NCBI GenBank assembly: GCA_047975025.1
Contig: JBKECY010000002.1
Coordinates: forward strand, 1 to 14,116
Length of the DNA stretch: 14,116 bases
Origin: JBKECY01 sp047975025
GTDB taxonomy: Bacteria; Bacillota; Clostridia; Lachnospirales; Lachnospiraceae
Reading direction: 5' to 3'
Below are positions 1-6,214 of this stretch, one piece after another. The notes below the pieces were generated by a model, which searched no databases, was not told the DNA's origin, and worked only from the letters and a program-made list of their open reading frames with translations. The position numbers and the translations under genes are program-made. The number at the start of each line of letters is the position of its first letter. Position 1 is the stretch's first letter.

Positions 1-49
1 TTTCACGCATTGCTTTTTTCTGTGGTGATTCCTCTCTTCTTCTTGCCAT
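1..49 (-). CDS. IS256-family transposase, N-terminal fragment cut by window edge
   Basis: The minus-strand ATG at 49-47 opens a frame reading MARRREESPQKKAMRE and then leaves the window. It is preceded at 6 nt by GGAGG, a canonical ribosome site. A short basic, Lys/Arg-rich N-terminus of this kind is typical of IS256-type (mutator) transposases of clostridia, and the flanking terminal-repeat-like sequence supports this. Only 16 residues are visible, so no catalytic DDE residue can be checked and it is unknown whether the gene is intact. Confidence 0.6.
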   Translation of the reverse strand, partial: MARRREESPQKKAMRE

Positions 50-120
50 AAAAAACCTCCAAACTGTTGTAATTATCTTACATCAGTTTGAAGGTTTACA
101 CAATCTTTGGGATAGTCCCC
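1..120 (-). mobile_element. End of an IS256-like insertion sequence (partial)
   Basis: Read on the minus strand, the element begins near position 120 with GGGGACTATCCCAAAG and continues into TTGTGTAAACC, a pattern typical of IS256-family terminal inverted repeats. About 70 bp further in there is a strong ribosome site (GGAGG) and the start of a transposase-like reading frame that runs off the window. The outer boundary is placed at about 118-120 by the end of the inverted-repeat-like sequence. The other end and the target duplication lie outside the window, so completeness cannot be judged. Family assignment rests on recall of IS256 ends and N-termini, not on a search. Confidence 0.7.
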
Positions 121-161
121 TCTTTTGAAAGCATCGTGTAGTTGGAGCGATTTCGGGAATA

Positions 162-192
162 ACAAGAAGGCGGGAATTCCCCGCCTTCTTGT
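162..192 (-). terminator. Strong palindrome downstream of hicB, probable terminator
   Basis: A perfect 13-bp inverted repeat, ACAAGAAGGCGGG paired with CCCGCCTTCTTGT, flanks a 5-nt loop. It lies 53 bp beyond the hicB stop codon and just inside the IS256-like end. The GC-rich stem is strong, but the tail on the minus strand (TATTCCC) has only a poor U-run and the plus-strand side has none. It most likely terminates the toxin-antitoxin transcript, and may also block read-through from the insertion sequence. Confidence 0.6.
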
Positions 193-244
193 CGCATGTA
201 AGCAAATTTGAAGTATATATACAAGTTGGTTTTATTAACGGTAG

Positions 245-634
245 TTATCCAACTCTCTTTATAAGAGCTTCTTGAAGTACCTGTGAGAAATTAATTCCCA
301 TTGCAGTAGCCTCCTCATTTAACCATTCTGGAATTGTAAGAGTCTTCTTTACTGCCTTATTATTGTTCTTCTTGCGGTATTCCATTGTATCACAACGCAC
401 TAATGTCTTGATCTCCCCATCCTTTACCTTGATATCTTCAAGAGTGGATGGTTCTGGTTTATCTATTTTATTTACTTCCATTCTATATAGTGCAAGTGCA
501 AGCGCATCTTCTGCCATTTTAAGAGCCTCTTCTAGACTCTCACCATCCGTATAGCAAGATTCAAAATCTGGAAAGTCAACTAAATACCATTTGTCCTCTT
601 TTGATATTACTGCTGGATACACGAATTTCGTCAT
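245..634 (-). CDS. hicB: HicB-family antitoxin
   Basis: This is the antitoxin of a type II toxin-antitoxin pair. HicB proteins bind and neutralise the HicA mRNA interferase and repress their own promoter. Residues 1 to about 65 (from MTKFVYPAV, with VDFPDFESCYTDGESLEEA) are the HicB-like degenerate RNase H fold. Residues about 93-129 (KKTLTIPEWLNEEA and FSQVLQEALIKRVG) look like a ribbon-helix-helix DNA-binding tail. The ATG at 634-632 is preferred because AGGAGG ends 7 nt before it. The ATG at 640 lies 1 nt from the ribosome site and would add only two residues. The gene is second in the operon, about 70 nt after hicA, and has its own strong ribosome site, consistent with ample antitoxin synthesis. 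Confidence 0.92.
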   Translation of the reverse strand: MTKFVYPAVISKEDKWYLVDFPDFESCYTDGESLEEALKMAEDALALALYRMEVNKIDKPEPSTLEDIKVKDGEIKTLVRCDTMEYRKKNNNKAVKKTLTIPEWLNEEATAMGINFSQVLQEALIKRVG

Positions 635-641
635 AACCATT

Positions 642-647
642 CCTCCT
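642..647 (-). promoter_or_regulatory. hicB ribosome binding site that decides the start
   Basis: On the minus strand this reads AGGAGG, a perfect anti-16S match. It is 1 nt from the ATG at 640 and 7 nt from the ATG at 634, so the second ATG is the likely initiator. The hexamer ACACGT at 654-649, just upstream, repeats the half-site seen in the hicA promoter spacer. Confidence 0.75.
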
Positions 648-699
648 TACGTGTTTTTAGGGTGCAACAAGCAGACCCCTATATTAAACTGTAAATACT

Positions 700-716
700 G
701 GGGCTATTTTAGCCCC
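700..716 (-). other. Hairpin spanning the hicA stop codon
   Basis: GGGGCTA and TAGCCCC form a perfect 7-bp stem with a 3-nt loop. The hicA stop codon (TAG, 706-704) sits inside the stem. There is no U-run after it on the minus strand, so it is unlikely to be a full terminator. It could be a processing or stability element between toxin and antitoxin, or a partial attenuator. No function is shown. Confidence 0.5.
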
Positions 717-889
717 GCATCTTTCAGTATCTTGTTCGCTGTTCCAGTTGCCAATTCATTGCTTTTGTGTCGTGGTATCATGAATGTCTTTCCTGAAACC
801 TTACTATACCACTCATCATGTGATGATCCATGCTGAATTAATTTGCAGCCATGTTTCTTTAGCTTCTTTTCAAGTTCTGATACCTTCAT
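704..889 (-). CDS. hicA: HicA-family toxin (mRNA interferase)
   Basis: This is a 61-residue toxin of the HicA type, a small double-stranded-RNA-binding-fold ribonuclease that cleaves mRNA when released from HicB. The sequence shows the family pattern: an N-terminal helix (VSELEKKLKKHGC), then QHGSSHDEWYS carrying the likely catalytic His24, then MIPRHKSNELATGT and a final helix NKILKDAGLK. Length is normal. The family fit is good, with GSSH at the place where GSNH or GSHH is found in relatives. It is first in the operon with hicB, behind ribosome site AGGGGGA at about 7 nt. Transcription should start from the consensus promoter at 920-948. No truncation or loss of key residues is seen. Confidence 0.92.
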   Translation of the reverse strand: MKVSELEKKLKKHGCKLIQHGSSHDEWYSKVSGKTFMIPRHKSNELATGTANKILKDAGLK

Positions 890-919
890 ATCTTCCCCCT
901 TTTACTTTATTATACTCAC

Positions 920-948
920 ATTATACACGTATTAACACGTGTTGTCAA
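920..948 (-). promoter_or_regulatory. hicAB promoter with dyad operator in the spacer
   Basis: On the minus strand TTGACA (948-943) and TATAAT (925-920) are both exact consensus with a 17-bp spacer. The spacer is filled by a perfect dyad, ACACGT at 925-930 and ACGTGT at 937-942 separated by 6 bp, which also contains the palindrome AACACGTGTT at 934-943. A repressor bound there would occlude RNA polymerase. HicB or the HicAB complex is the obvious candidate by analogy with other HicAB operons. The predicted transcript leader is only about 24 nt. Confidence 0.85.
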
Positions 949-988
949 GGGCGCTGATGAAATTAGTTCCTTTTTTACAACTAAAAAC

Positions 989-1028
989 AACCTGGCTGTT
1001 ATATAAAGACACACATTTGCTTCAGGTT
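989..1028 (-). terminator. Weak candidate terminator after the AraC-family gene
   Basis: On the minus strand AACCTG (1028-1023) pairs with CAGGTT (994-989), followed directly by GTTTTTAG. The stem is only 6 bp and the loop is 28 nt, although AACA/TGTT pairing nearby could help. It lies 7 bp after the stop codon. This is a low-confidence call. Confidence 0.3.
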
Positions 1029-1034
1029 CTGTGC

Positions 1035-1946
1035 TTACTTACTAATGATCGATTCAAGATACTCCGAAGGGCTTAAGCCAATCACAGAGCGAAACACCCT
1101 GCTGAAATAAAACTGATCCTTAAAACCCACATAGGTAGCAATATCCTTGATATAGCTTTTAGGATTCTGTTCCATCATCGTACGGGCTGTTTCAATACGA
1201 AGTGTGGTAAGGTAATTTTTATAGGGGATGCCTGCATAGGTTCGGAATAACCGGTTCAATGTCGCCTGTGAAATACTGGCTTCCAGGCATACAGCCTGTA
1301 CAGAAAGATTTCCATTTAAGTTTTTTTTCATATATGAAACCACATCGTTATAAACAGATTCTTTTCTATTTCTCCTGATTATGGGGGAGTCTTCCACATT
1401 TAGCAAGATAATTTCAATGATATTGCTGCATAATTCTTTCATGCTTAGAGAGTCTGAAAAAGCGTCATCCAGCCAATACTCATTCCATTCGGTTACTAAC
1501 CCATTTACTTTTGCATGATAGAATAAATAGCGGATTCTATTTTCAATTTCGAATTGTGGCTGCAGTTCGTGAGTCCATATTTCAAACATTACCTTCATTT
1601 CCGGAATCAGGCGGTCATATTCCTTCTTCTCAATCAGATACAGAAGATATTGAAAGTGCTCAATTGATTTTGGACTTTCCGATCGGTCGAAGGCCTTTTC
1701 GCCAAGAAAGATGGTCTGCTCTAATCCGATTACGATTGAATTGTCTAAAGTTTTATATAAGGCAGATACAACTTCAGATAGTTTGAGCAATTCAAATCGG
1801 TTCTTATTTACGACCATTGTCAAAAAAGCTTCGTTACTTTTCAACTTATTATATTCGTTATTCATAATCTCACAAAAATCAGTCAGAACCACTTCTTCAG
1901 AGTAGATAAAGAGCATTTCTAAATGATCTCGACCATATATAGTCAT
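1035..1946 (-). CDS. AraC-family transcriptional regulator, YesN-like without receiver domain
   Basis: The C-terminal 100 residues (about 203-303) hold two helix-turn-helix units of the AraC/XylS type. The first is LSVQAVCLEASISQATLNRL and the second is IKDIATYVGFKDQFYFSRVF, followed by the family ending GLSPSEYL. Residues 1-200 match no common sugar-binding cupin. The stretch LSEVVSALYKTLDNSIVIG, then IFLGE, resembles the linker region of YesN-type response regulators, but no receiver domain precedes it. The start ATG lacks a good ribosome site. The frame stays open for 27 further codons upstream to a TAA at 2030-2028 without a usual start codon, so the N-terminus may be truncated. It lies 204 bp downstream of the AlkP-fold hydrolase on the same strand and could be co-transcribed with it. 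Its targets are unknown. Confidence 0.8.
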   Translation of the reverse strand: MTIYGRDHLEMLFIYSEEVVLTDFCEIMNNEYNKLKSNEAFLTMVVNKNRFELLKLSEVVSALYKTLDNSIVIGLEQTIFLGEKAFDRSESPKSIEHFQYLLYLIEKKEYDRLIPEMKVMFEIWTHELQPQFEIENRIRYLFYHAKVNGLVTEWNEYWLDDAFSDSLSMKELCSNIIEIILLNVEDSPIIRRNRKESVYNDVVSYMKKNLNGNLSVQAVCLEASISQATLNRLFRTYAGIPYKNYLTTLRIETARTMMEQNPKSYIKDIATYVGFKDQFYFSRVFRSVIGLSPSEYLESIISK

Positions 1947-2126
1947 AAGGTTATTTTCAGATGAAAAGATTTCGTTGGTGATGAAGATGCGTACTATGGG
2001 CAGTAGCAGAATACGGTCATATAATATTTAAGAAAACCTAGTCAGTGTGCAAATGTTCTGTTTGTATAACCAACAGCTTATAACTCTCATGTATGGTGTT
2101 TTCTTACAAAATTCCACAGAAAAGTT

Positions 2127-2149
2127 AGGTGGACCGTTTTTTGCCACCT
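2127..2149 (-). terminator. Weak candidate terminator after the AlkP-superfamily gene
   Basis: AGGTGG and CCACCT form a 6-bp stem with an 11-nt loop, starting 2 nt after the stop codon at 2151. On the minus strand it is followed by AACTTTTCT. It is short and weak, so read-through into the AraC-family gene is plausible. The remaining intergenic sequence up to 1947 shows no convincing promoter. Confidence 0.3.
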
Positions 2150-2150
2150 T

Positions 2151-4193
2151 TCAGCTCTGGAGGATCTGATACACCGGAGCACCCTCGCACTGCGCTGTGA
2201 ATGCAACGCCTAAAAGTGCTGATACCGTTGGAGCCACATCCACCTGGCGGATGACCCGCTGTGTAGTGTGGCTCTTTTTAATGCCATTTCCCGCAGCAAT
2301 AAATACCGGCGTTACGGAGGTATCAAAGTAGCCTTCGGCGGTGGACAGCCCGTCACCATGCAGCCGGTTAAATCCCTCTTCTATGGTGAAGAAAATATCG
2401 CCGGATTCCGGTCCATCGACACCCAACACCACAGCATCTTTGTTCCGCAGCGCAATTCCTACGACTCGCTTGCCTGTGGCAGGATCTCTGTAATTATACA
2501 AATCTGAGATAATCTGCTCTTCGAGTGCATACGCATCCTCCGGTGCGACGATGCCGGTAGCATCCCGACCCTTGAGGTTAAGATAAATATAGTTGCTTCG
2601 AATCTGTACCGCCCTTGTCTTCTCCCAGTCTACTTCAGACAGGCGTTTCCCATCGGCGTCCCGCTTCATAACTGTATACCCCAAAGTCTCCATCACAGGA
2701 ATATTCAGCCCTCCGTATTCGCCGAGAAGCGGAGGGACATTCTCGCCGACTAAAAGACCGTGATCCGATACCAGCAATATGGTAAAGCCCTTATCAAGCA
2801 GAGGCAGGAACTCACCAATATAGGCATCTGTCTGCAGATAGACCTCTTCAAGCAATGCCTGATATTTCTTCTCATCTGTATGAGCCCAAGGGGGCAGCGT
2901 CTTGGCCAGATGCCAGAGCTGATGCCCGGCACAGTCAACATTGTGCAGATGTGTGAAGACAGCTTCATAGCCTTGCGTATGGATGAGAGAGTTCAGTGCA
3001 TTTGCCTGCCACGTATTGTACTGCTCCCAAGAAGGCAGGAATACCTGCTCTACCAGTTCGCTGTCCTCACCGCCAATCAGGCTGACAGGAGGGACAGGGC
3101 CGACCTGCGTGGTAACATCGTCCAGCAGGTGGCGGGGACTCCAGAGCGTATCGTTCGTAATATCCAGTGCATTGCTGATCCAGAGGCGCAGATCTGAGCC
3201 ATCAGGAGCCAGGGAAAGCAGCTTGTAGGAGCGCATAGCAGGTTTGGTCACCTCTTGTTTTATGACCTCATCTACGGCACTGCTTAGTTCACCGGTCTGT
3301 ACGGTCACAATAGGCTGCGTGGCTGTTTTGTCTTTATAAATGGCGATCCGGTCATAGACACCGTCCGCGTTTTGCAGGATGAGAGCCGGCCGGATGAGAG
3401 CGCCTGAAGAGGTCACAATTGTGAATTCTTTTGCGCCTGCGGGAGCCTTGGCCCAGTCGGCTGCCGGCCGGATGGGACTGTAAATGTCGTCATAGGCCAC
3501 TTTGGCGCCAATCATCATTTCCGTATCTTCCAGCGTATCGACATAGGTACGTATCTCTACGCCGGTTCTGGCGGCATCGCCCCACCATAGTTCCATCATT
3601 TCGTCCGAGCTTTCATCCCCATGAATCAGTTCTTCAAGATCTGTGATATTGCAGCCTACACCGGCATTCTTTTTGGTATGCGGTATGAACTTAAGACGGC
3701 GAAAGGAGGCGGAGGCAGTAATGATTTTCTCCCAATCCATCTGTGCAATGCCCATATTTACGGAGCCGGGCTGTGTGCCGTCTACTACGGAGAGCTGCGG
3801 GCTCGGCGAGGAGGGCGGCCAGGAGGAGCCGGGCCAATGCCAGACCAGCGTTTTCTTGCCGGCTGCGGCTGTGACATTCCAGATTTGTTCTGCCGTACAA
3901 TGGCGCGAGTCCATGTTATAGACTACGGCATCCAGAGAATCCGGCGACTGCCGCCAGTAGCAGGTGATACCATGAGTGCCGGGATAAGCTCCGGTGGCAA
4001 GTGTGGTCCAGCAAGGCGGTGTAATCGTGGGAAGGGCGCCCAGAAGCTGCAGATCTGCCCGCGCAGAGCCGCGGGTAAGCAGTGTCTGTACATTAGGAAG
4101 CTTCCCCTCTTTTACCATTCGGGCGGTGGTGCGGGCATCCATTCCATCGATACCGAGCACCAGTAATTTCTGAGTCGTGGCTGTTGTATTCAT
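2151..4193 (-). CDS. Alkaline phosphatase superfamily phosphodiesterase/phosphohydrolase, cytoplasmic
   Basis: This is a 680-residue two-metal hydrolase of the AlkP superfamily, close in pattern to nucleotide pyrophosphatase/phosphodiesterases and COG3379 phosphohydrolases. Visible elements are LVLGIDGMD with metal ligand Asp16; LPTITPPCWTTLATG, where Thr58 aligns with the NPP nucleophile; AYPGTHGI; HNVDCAGH (Asp420, His424); VSDHG (Asp477, His478); and RLHGDG (His612). All metal ligands appear to be present. About 290 residues between YNMDSRHC and FLPSWEQY form a large insert of unknown role. There is no signal peptide or membrane segment, so it should act inside the cell. AGGAGA stands 7 nt before the ATG. 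By eye its G+C is higher than that of its neighbours. Its divergent position from the LysR-importer operon suggests it hydrolyses the imported compound. The CxPxR sulfatase motif is absent, so a formylglycine sulfatase is unlikely. The substrate is unknown. Confidence 0.85.
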   Translation of the reverse strand: MNTTATTQKLLVLGIDGMDARTTARMVKEGKLPNVQTLLTRGSARADLQLLGALPTITPPCWTTLATGAYPGTHGITCYWRQSPDSLDAVVYNMDSRHCTAEQIWNVTAAAGKKTLVWHWPGSSWPPSSPSPQLSVVDGTQPGSVNMGIAQMDWEKIITASASFRRLKFIPHTKKNAGVGCNITDLEELIHGDESSDEMMELWWGDAARTGVEIRTYVDTLEDTEMMIGAKVAYDDIYSPIRPAADWAKAPAGAKEFTIVTSSGALIRPALILQNADGVYDRIAIYKDKTATQPIVTVQTGELSSAVDEVIKQEVTKPAMRSYKLLSLAPDGSDLRLWISNALDITNDTLWSPRHLLDDVTTQVGPVPPVSLIGGEDSELVEQVFLPSWEQYNTWQANALNSLIHTQGYEAVFTHLHNVDCAGHQLWHLAKTLPPWAHTDEKKYQALLEEVYLQTDAYIGEFLPLLDKGFTILLVSDHGLLVGENVPPLLGEYGGLNIPVMETLGYTVMKRDADGKRLSEVDWEKTRAVQIRSNYIYLNLKGRDATGIVAPEDAYALEEQIISDLYNYRDPATGKRVVGIALRNKDAVVLGVDGPESGDIFFTIEEGFNRLHGDGLSTAEGYFDTSVTPVFIAAGNGIKKSHTTQRVIRQVDVAPTVSALLGVAFTAQCEGAPVYQILQS

Positions 4194-4290
4194 AATTTTA
4201 TCTCCTGCTTTCTTAGTAGTTCATCCTTTACAATACCTATATGATATACATGAAAACTTGGAAAAGAAAAGACTTAAAAAGCGGTAAGGT

Positions 4291-4309
4291 ATATCGAATA
4301 AAGCGATAT
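4291..4309. promoter_or_regulatory. Likely LysR-type regulator operator
   Basis: ATATCG-AATAAAG-CGATAT is a perfect dyad. It contains ATC-N9-GAT and T-N11-A, the classical LysR-family recognition pattern. Its centre is about 62 bp upstream of the predicted start of the rightward transcript. It also lies between that promoter and the divergent hydrolase gene, so one site could control both directions. The decamers ATATCGAATA (4291) and ATATCGAATT (4306) also form a near-perfect direct repeat. The cognate regulator is probably the gene at 4410, but this is inference. Confidence 0.6.
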
Positions 4310-4326
4310 CGAATTTGCAAATAAGA

Positions 4327-4355
4327 TTGACAATCTTTTTCAGGTAGGCTATGAT
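4327..4355 (+). promoter_or_regulatory. Promoter of the LysR-importer operon
   Basis: TTGACA (4327-4332) and TATGAT (4350-4355) are separated by exactly 17 bp, a near-consensus sigma-A promoter. Transcription would start near 4362, leaving a leader of about 48 nt before the LysR start codon. The opposite-strand promoter for the hydrolase is less clear. AT-rich hexamers occur around 4225-4255, but no good pair was found. Confidence 0.75.
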
Positions 4356-4409
4356 AGACCATAATTAATTCATACAAAACATATACAATAACTATGAAAT
4401 GGGGTAGAA

Positions 4410-5312
4410 ATGAAAATTGAGCAATTACATTATCTGCAGGAAGCGGTCAAATACAAGTCTATTTCGTTGGCGGCTGAGAAAAATTTTATTGCACAATCCT
4501 CACTGAGTACGTCCCTGTCCAAGTTGGAAAAGGAGTTGGGAATGCAGCTGTTAAGCAGATCCAATACAGGGGTCAAACCCACAGATTTTGGCAAAATCGT
4601 ACTGGAAAAGGCAGAAGATATATTCAAGATTCAAGAGGAAATCCAGGAAATTGCTAAAACAAAAAGCAAAAGCGGTATGTTGGAAGTGTCCTGCCTTGCA
4701 TGCAGCAGTGACTGGATTATACCGGAGATTTTACAACGCCTGCGGCAGAGTGACACGTCGCTTTCCATATCAATTACGACAACGGAAAGCAGGGGGATTG
4801 CACAGAGAGTGGCGGCAGGAGTTGCTGATTTTGGGATTTTGATACAATATGAAGAACTTGCGCAAAGCCCGCATCTGCAGTATACTCCACTGTTTCAGGA
4901 TGAATTTCAACTGTTTGTGGGACCGGCCTCACCCTATTGGGGTGCTGAGAGTATTGAGCTGAAGGAACTCTACAAGCTTCCTTATATTGCTTACCGGGAG
5001 GAGTTCCTTAAGGATAACAGGGGACTCTCATCCGTCATACCGGAGGGGTTTGCTCTGAACATTGTCTTTCGTACAGATGATATGGATTCCATGAAACGGA
5101 TGATTGCACAGTATGACTATGTGGCTTTTTTCCCAAAGTTCATGACCAGAAATGATTACTATCTGAAAAATCATCAAATCAGGCCGCTTACGGTACGTGG
5201 TATTTCGTCGGGATTTGAAGTTGGCTATGTAGAAAGTACGAAGTATAAAACCTCCTTGTGGGGCAAAAAAGTAATTCAAATCCTAAAGGAAGTCATAGAG
5301 GAAGCACAATGA
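4410..5312 (+). CDS. LysR-family transcriptional regulator
   Basis: This 300-residue protein has normal LysR-type length and layout. Residues 1-60 are the winged helix-turn-helix (MKIEQLHYLQEAVKYKSISL, then AAEKNFIAQSSLSTSLSKLE and LGMQLLSRSNTGVKPTDFGK). A linker helix follows, then the periplasmic-binding-protein-like effector domain from about residue 90 to 295. GGGGTAGAA precedes the ATG. Such regulators usually bind T-N11-A dyads, and one lies at 4291-4309. The gene is the first of the importer operon rather than divergent from it, so it would be autoregulated with its targets. Its TGA stop (5310-5312) overlaps the permease ATG (5309-5311) in an ATGA junction, which implies translational coupling. 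The effector is probably the transported compound or a product of it (inference). Confidence 0.9.
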   Translation: MKIEQLHYLQEAVKYKSISLAAEKNFIAQSSLSTSLSKLEKELGMQLLSRSNTGVKPTDFGKIVLEKAEDIFKIQEEIQEIAKTKSKSGMLEVSCLACSSDWIIPEILQRLRQSDTSLSISITTTESRGIAQRVAAGVADFGILIQYEELAQSPHLQYTPLFQDEFQLFVGPASPYWGAESIELKELYKLPYIAYREEFLKDNRGLSSVIPEGFALNIVFRTDDMDSMKRMIAQYDYVAFFPKFMTRNDYYLKNHQIRPLTVRGISSGFEVGYVESTKYKTSLWGKKVIQILKEVIEEAQ

Positions 5313-6214
5313 AACGATTCGTATCGAAGTATAAGTACAAAATTATATCGATTTGTTCCGTAGTCACTTTTTTTCTGTTGTGGGGTCTGGGAAGTGCCTT
5401 GGAATGGTTCAATCCCGTATTCATTCCTCCTCTATCTGATGTATGGGCGGCTTTTATAGATGTTTTAGAAAATGGGTATAAGGGCTATTCGCTGCTATAT
5501 CATATTGCCAGCAGTATGAAACGGCTTTTTTCCGCTATTGCATTAGGGTTTGTACTGGCGGTTCCCTGCGGCCTTCTGGCAGGAATTTCCAAGTCGTTTT
5601 TGGCAGTGATCGATCTGTTCGTAGAGTTCTTTCGGGCGCTTCCGCCGCTGGCATACTATACGCTTTTGGTGCTATGGTTCGGAATCGGTGACAGTTCGAA
5701 GATTTCGTTGCTGTTCTTGGGAGCTTTTTTCCCGCTTTTCATCGCAACAGTTTTTGCGGTCAGGAAGGTGCCGAAAGAACGCATTAACGGAGTAAAATCC
5801 CTGGGAGGAGGCGGCTGGCAGATTTTTTATCGAGTCTTGTTCCCCTCCTGCCTACCGGATATATTGACTGGGCTGCGTCAATCCGTAGCGGTCGCCTATG
5901 CGACACTTGTTGCGGCTGAGATGGTGGCGGCGGTCTCCGGCCTTGGCTGGATGGTGCTGGATGCCAGCAAATACATTCGGTTCGATATTGTCTATTTTGG
6001 AATTATTATCATGGGAGCCATCGCTATTGTGATAGATTCTGTGATACGGTTACTGATTCGCAAGAGTATTCCCTGGATTGGGAAAGAGTCGAAAGGAAGA
6101 GGAGATTATGAAAAAACGACAAATTTTGGCAAAAGCAGTTCTGGCAGTGGTATTGACCGGTGTACTTGGTCTGACGGCCGCATGCGGACAAAGTGCAGAC
6201 AGTACACAGAGTAA
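5309..6214 (+). CDS. ABC transporter permease, TauC/SsuC-like
   Basis: This is the membrane subunit of an importer of the nitrate/sulfonate/taurine family. Hydrophobic segments fall near residues 13-31, 73-93, 97-123, 132-151, 190-212 and 228-250, giving about six helices. The loop at 160-180 (GVKSLGGGGWQIFYRVLFPS) is the EAA-type motif that contacts the ATPase. The start at 5309 is chosen for the ATGA overlap with the LysR stop and for GAGGAAG a few nt upstream. A longer in-frame start at 5258 would lie well inside LysR. The natural end of the family is near IPWIGKE (residue 259), but this frame continues to a stop at 6212-6214. Its last 35 codons (residues 267-301) overlap the signal peptide of the next gene in another frame. 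That hydrophilic, Ser/Gly-rich tail is probably spurious or the product of a recent frameshift or lost stop. Confidence 0.88.
   Translation: MKRFVSKYKYKIISICSVVTFFLLWGLGSALEWFNPVFIPPLSDVWAAFIDVLENGYKGYSLLYHIASSMKRLFSAIALGFVLAVPCGLLAGISKSFLAVIDLFVEFFRALPPLAYYTLLVLWFGIGDSSKISLLFLGAFFPLFIATVFAVRKVPKERINGVKSLGGGGWQIFYRVLFPSCLPDILTGLRQSVAVAYATLVAAEMVAAVSGLGWMVLDASKYIRFDIVYFGIIIMGAIAIVIDSVIRLLIRKSIPWIGKESKGRGDYEKTTNFGKSSSGSGIDRCTWSDGRMRTKCRQYTE

Noticed and set aside
638..640. Upstream ATG as the hicB start
   Set aside because: It is only 1 nt from the AGGAGG ribosome site. The ATG at 634-632 has ideal spacing and begins the family N-terminus.
2760..3197. Plus-strand open frame (145 codons) opposite the AlkP-superfamily gene
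   Set aside because: It is antisense shadow with no family match or ribosome site.
3621..4166. Long plus-strand open frame (181 codons) opposite the AlkP-superfamily gene
   Set aside because: It lies wholly antisense to a gene with clear metal-binding motifs. Its translation is Cys/Arg/Gly-rich with no recognisable domain, and it has no good ribosome site.
5258..5308. Longer permease start inside LysR
   Set aside because: It adds a hydrophilic extension not expected in the family. The ATG at 5309 has a ribosome site and an ATGA overlap.
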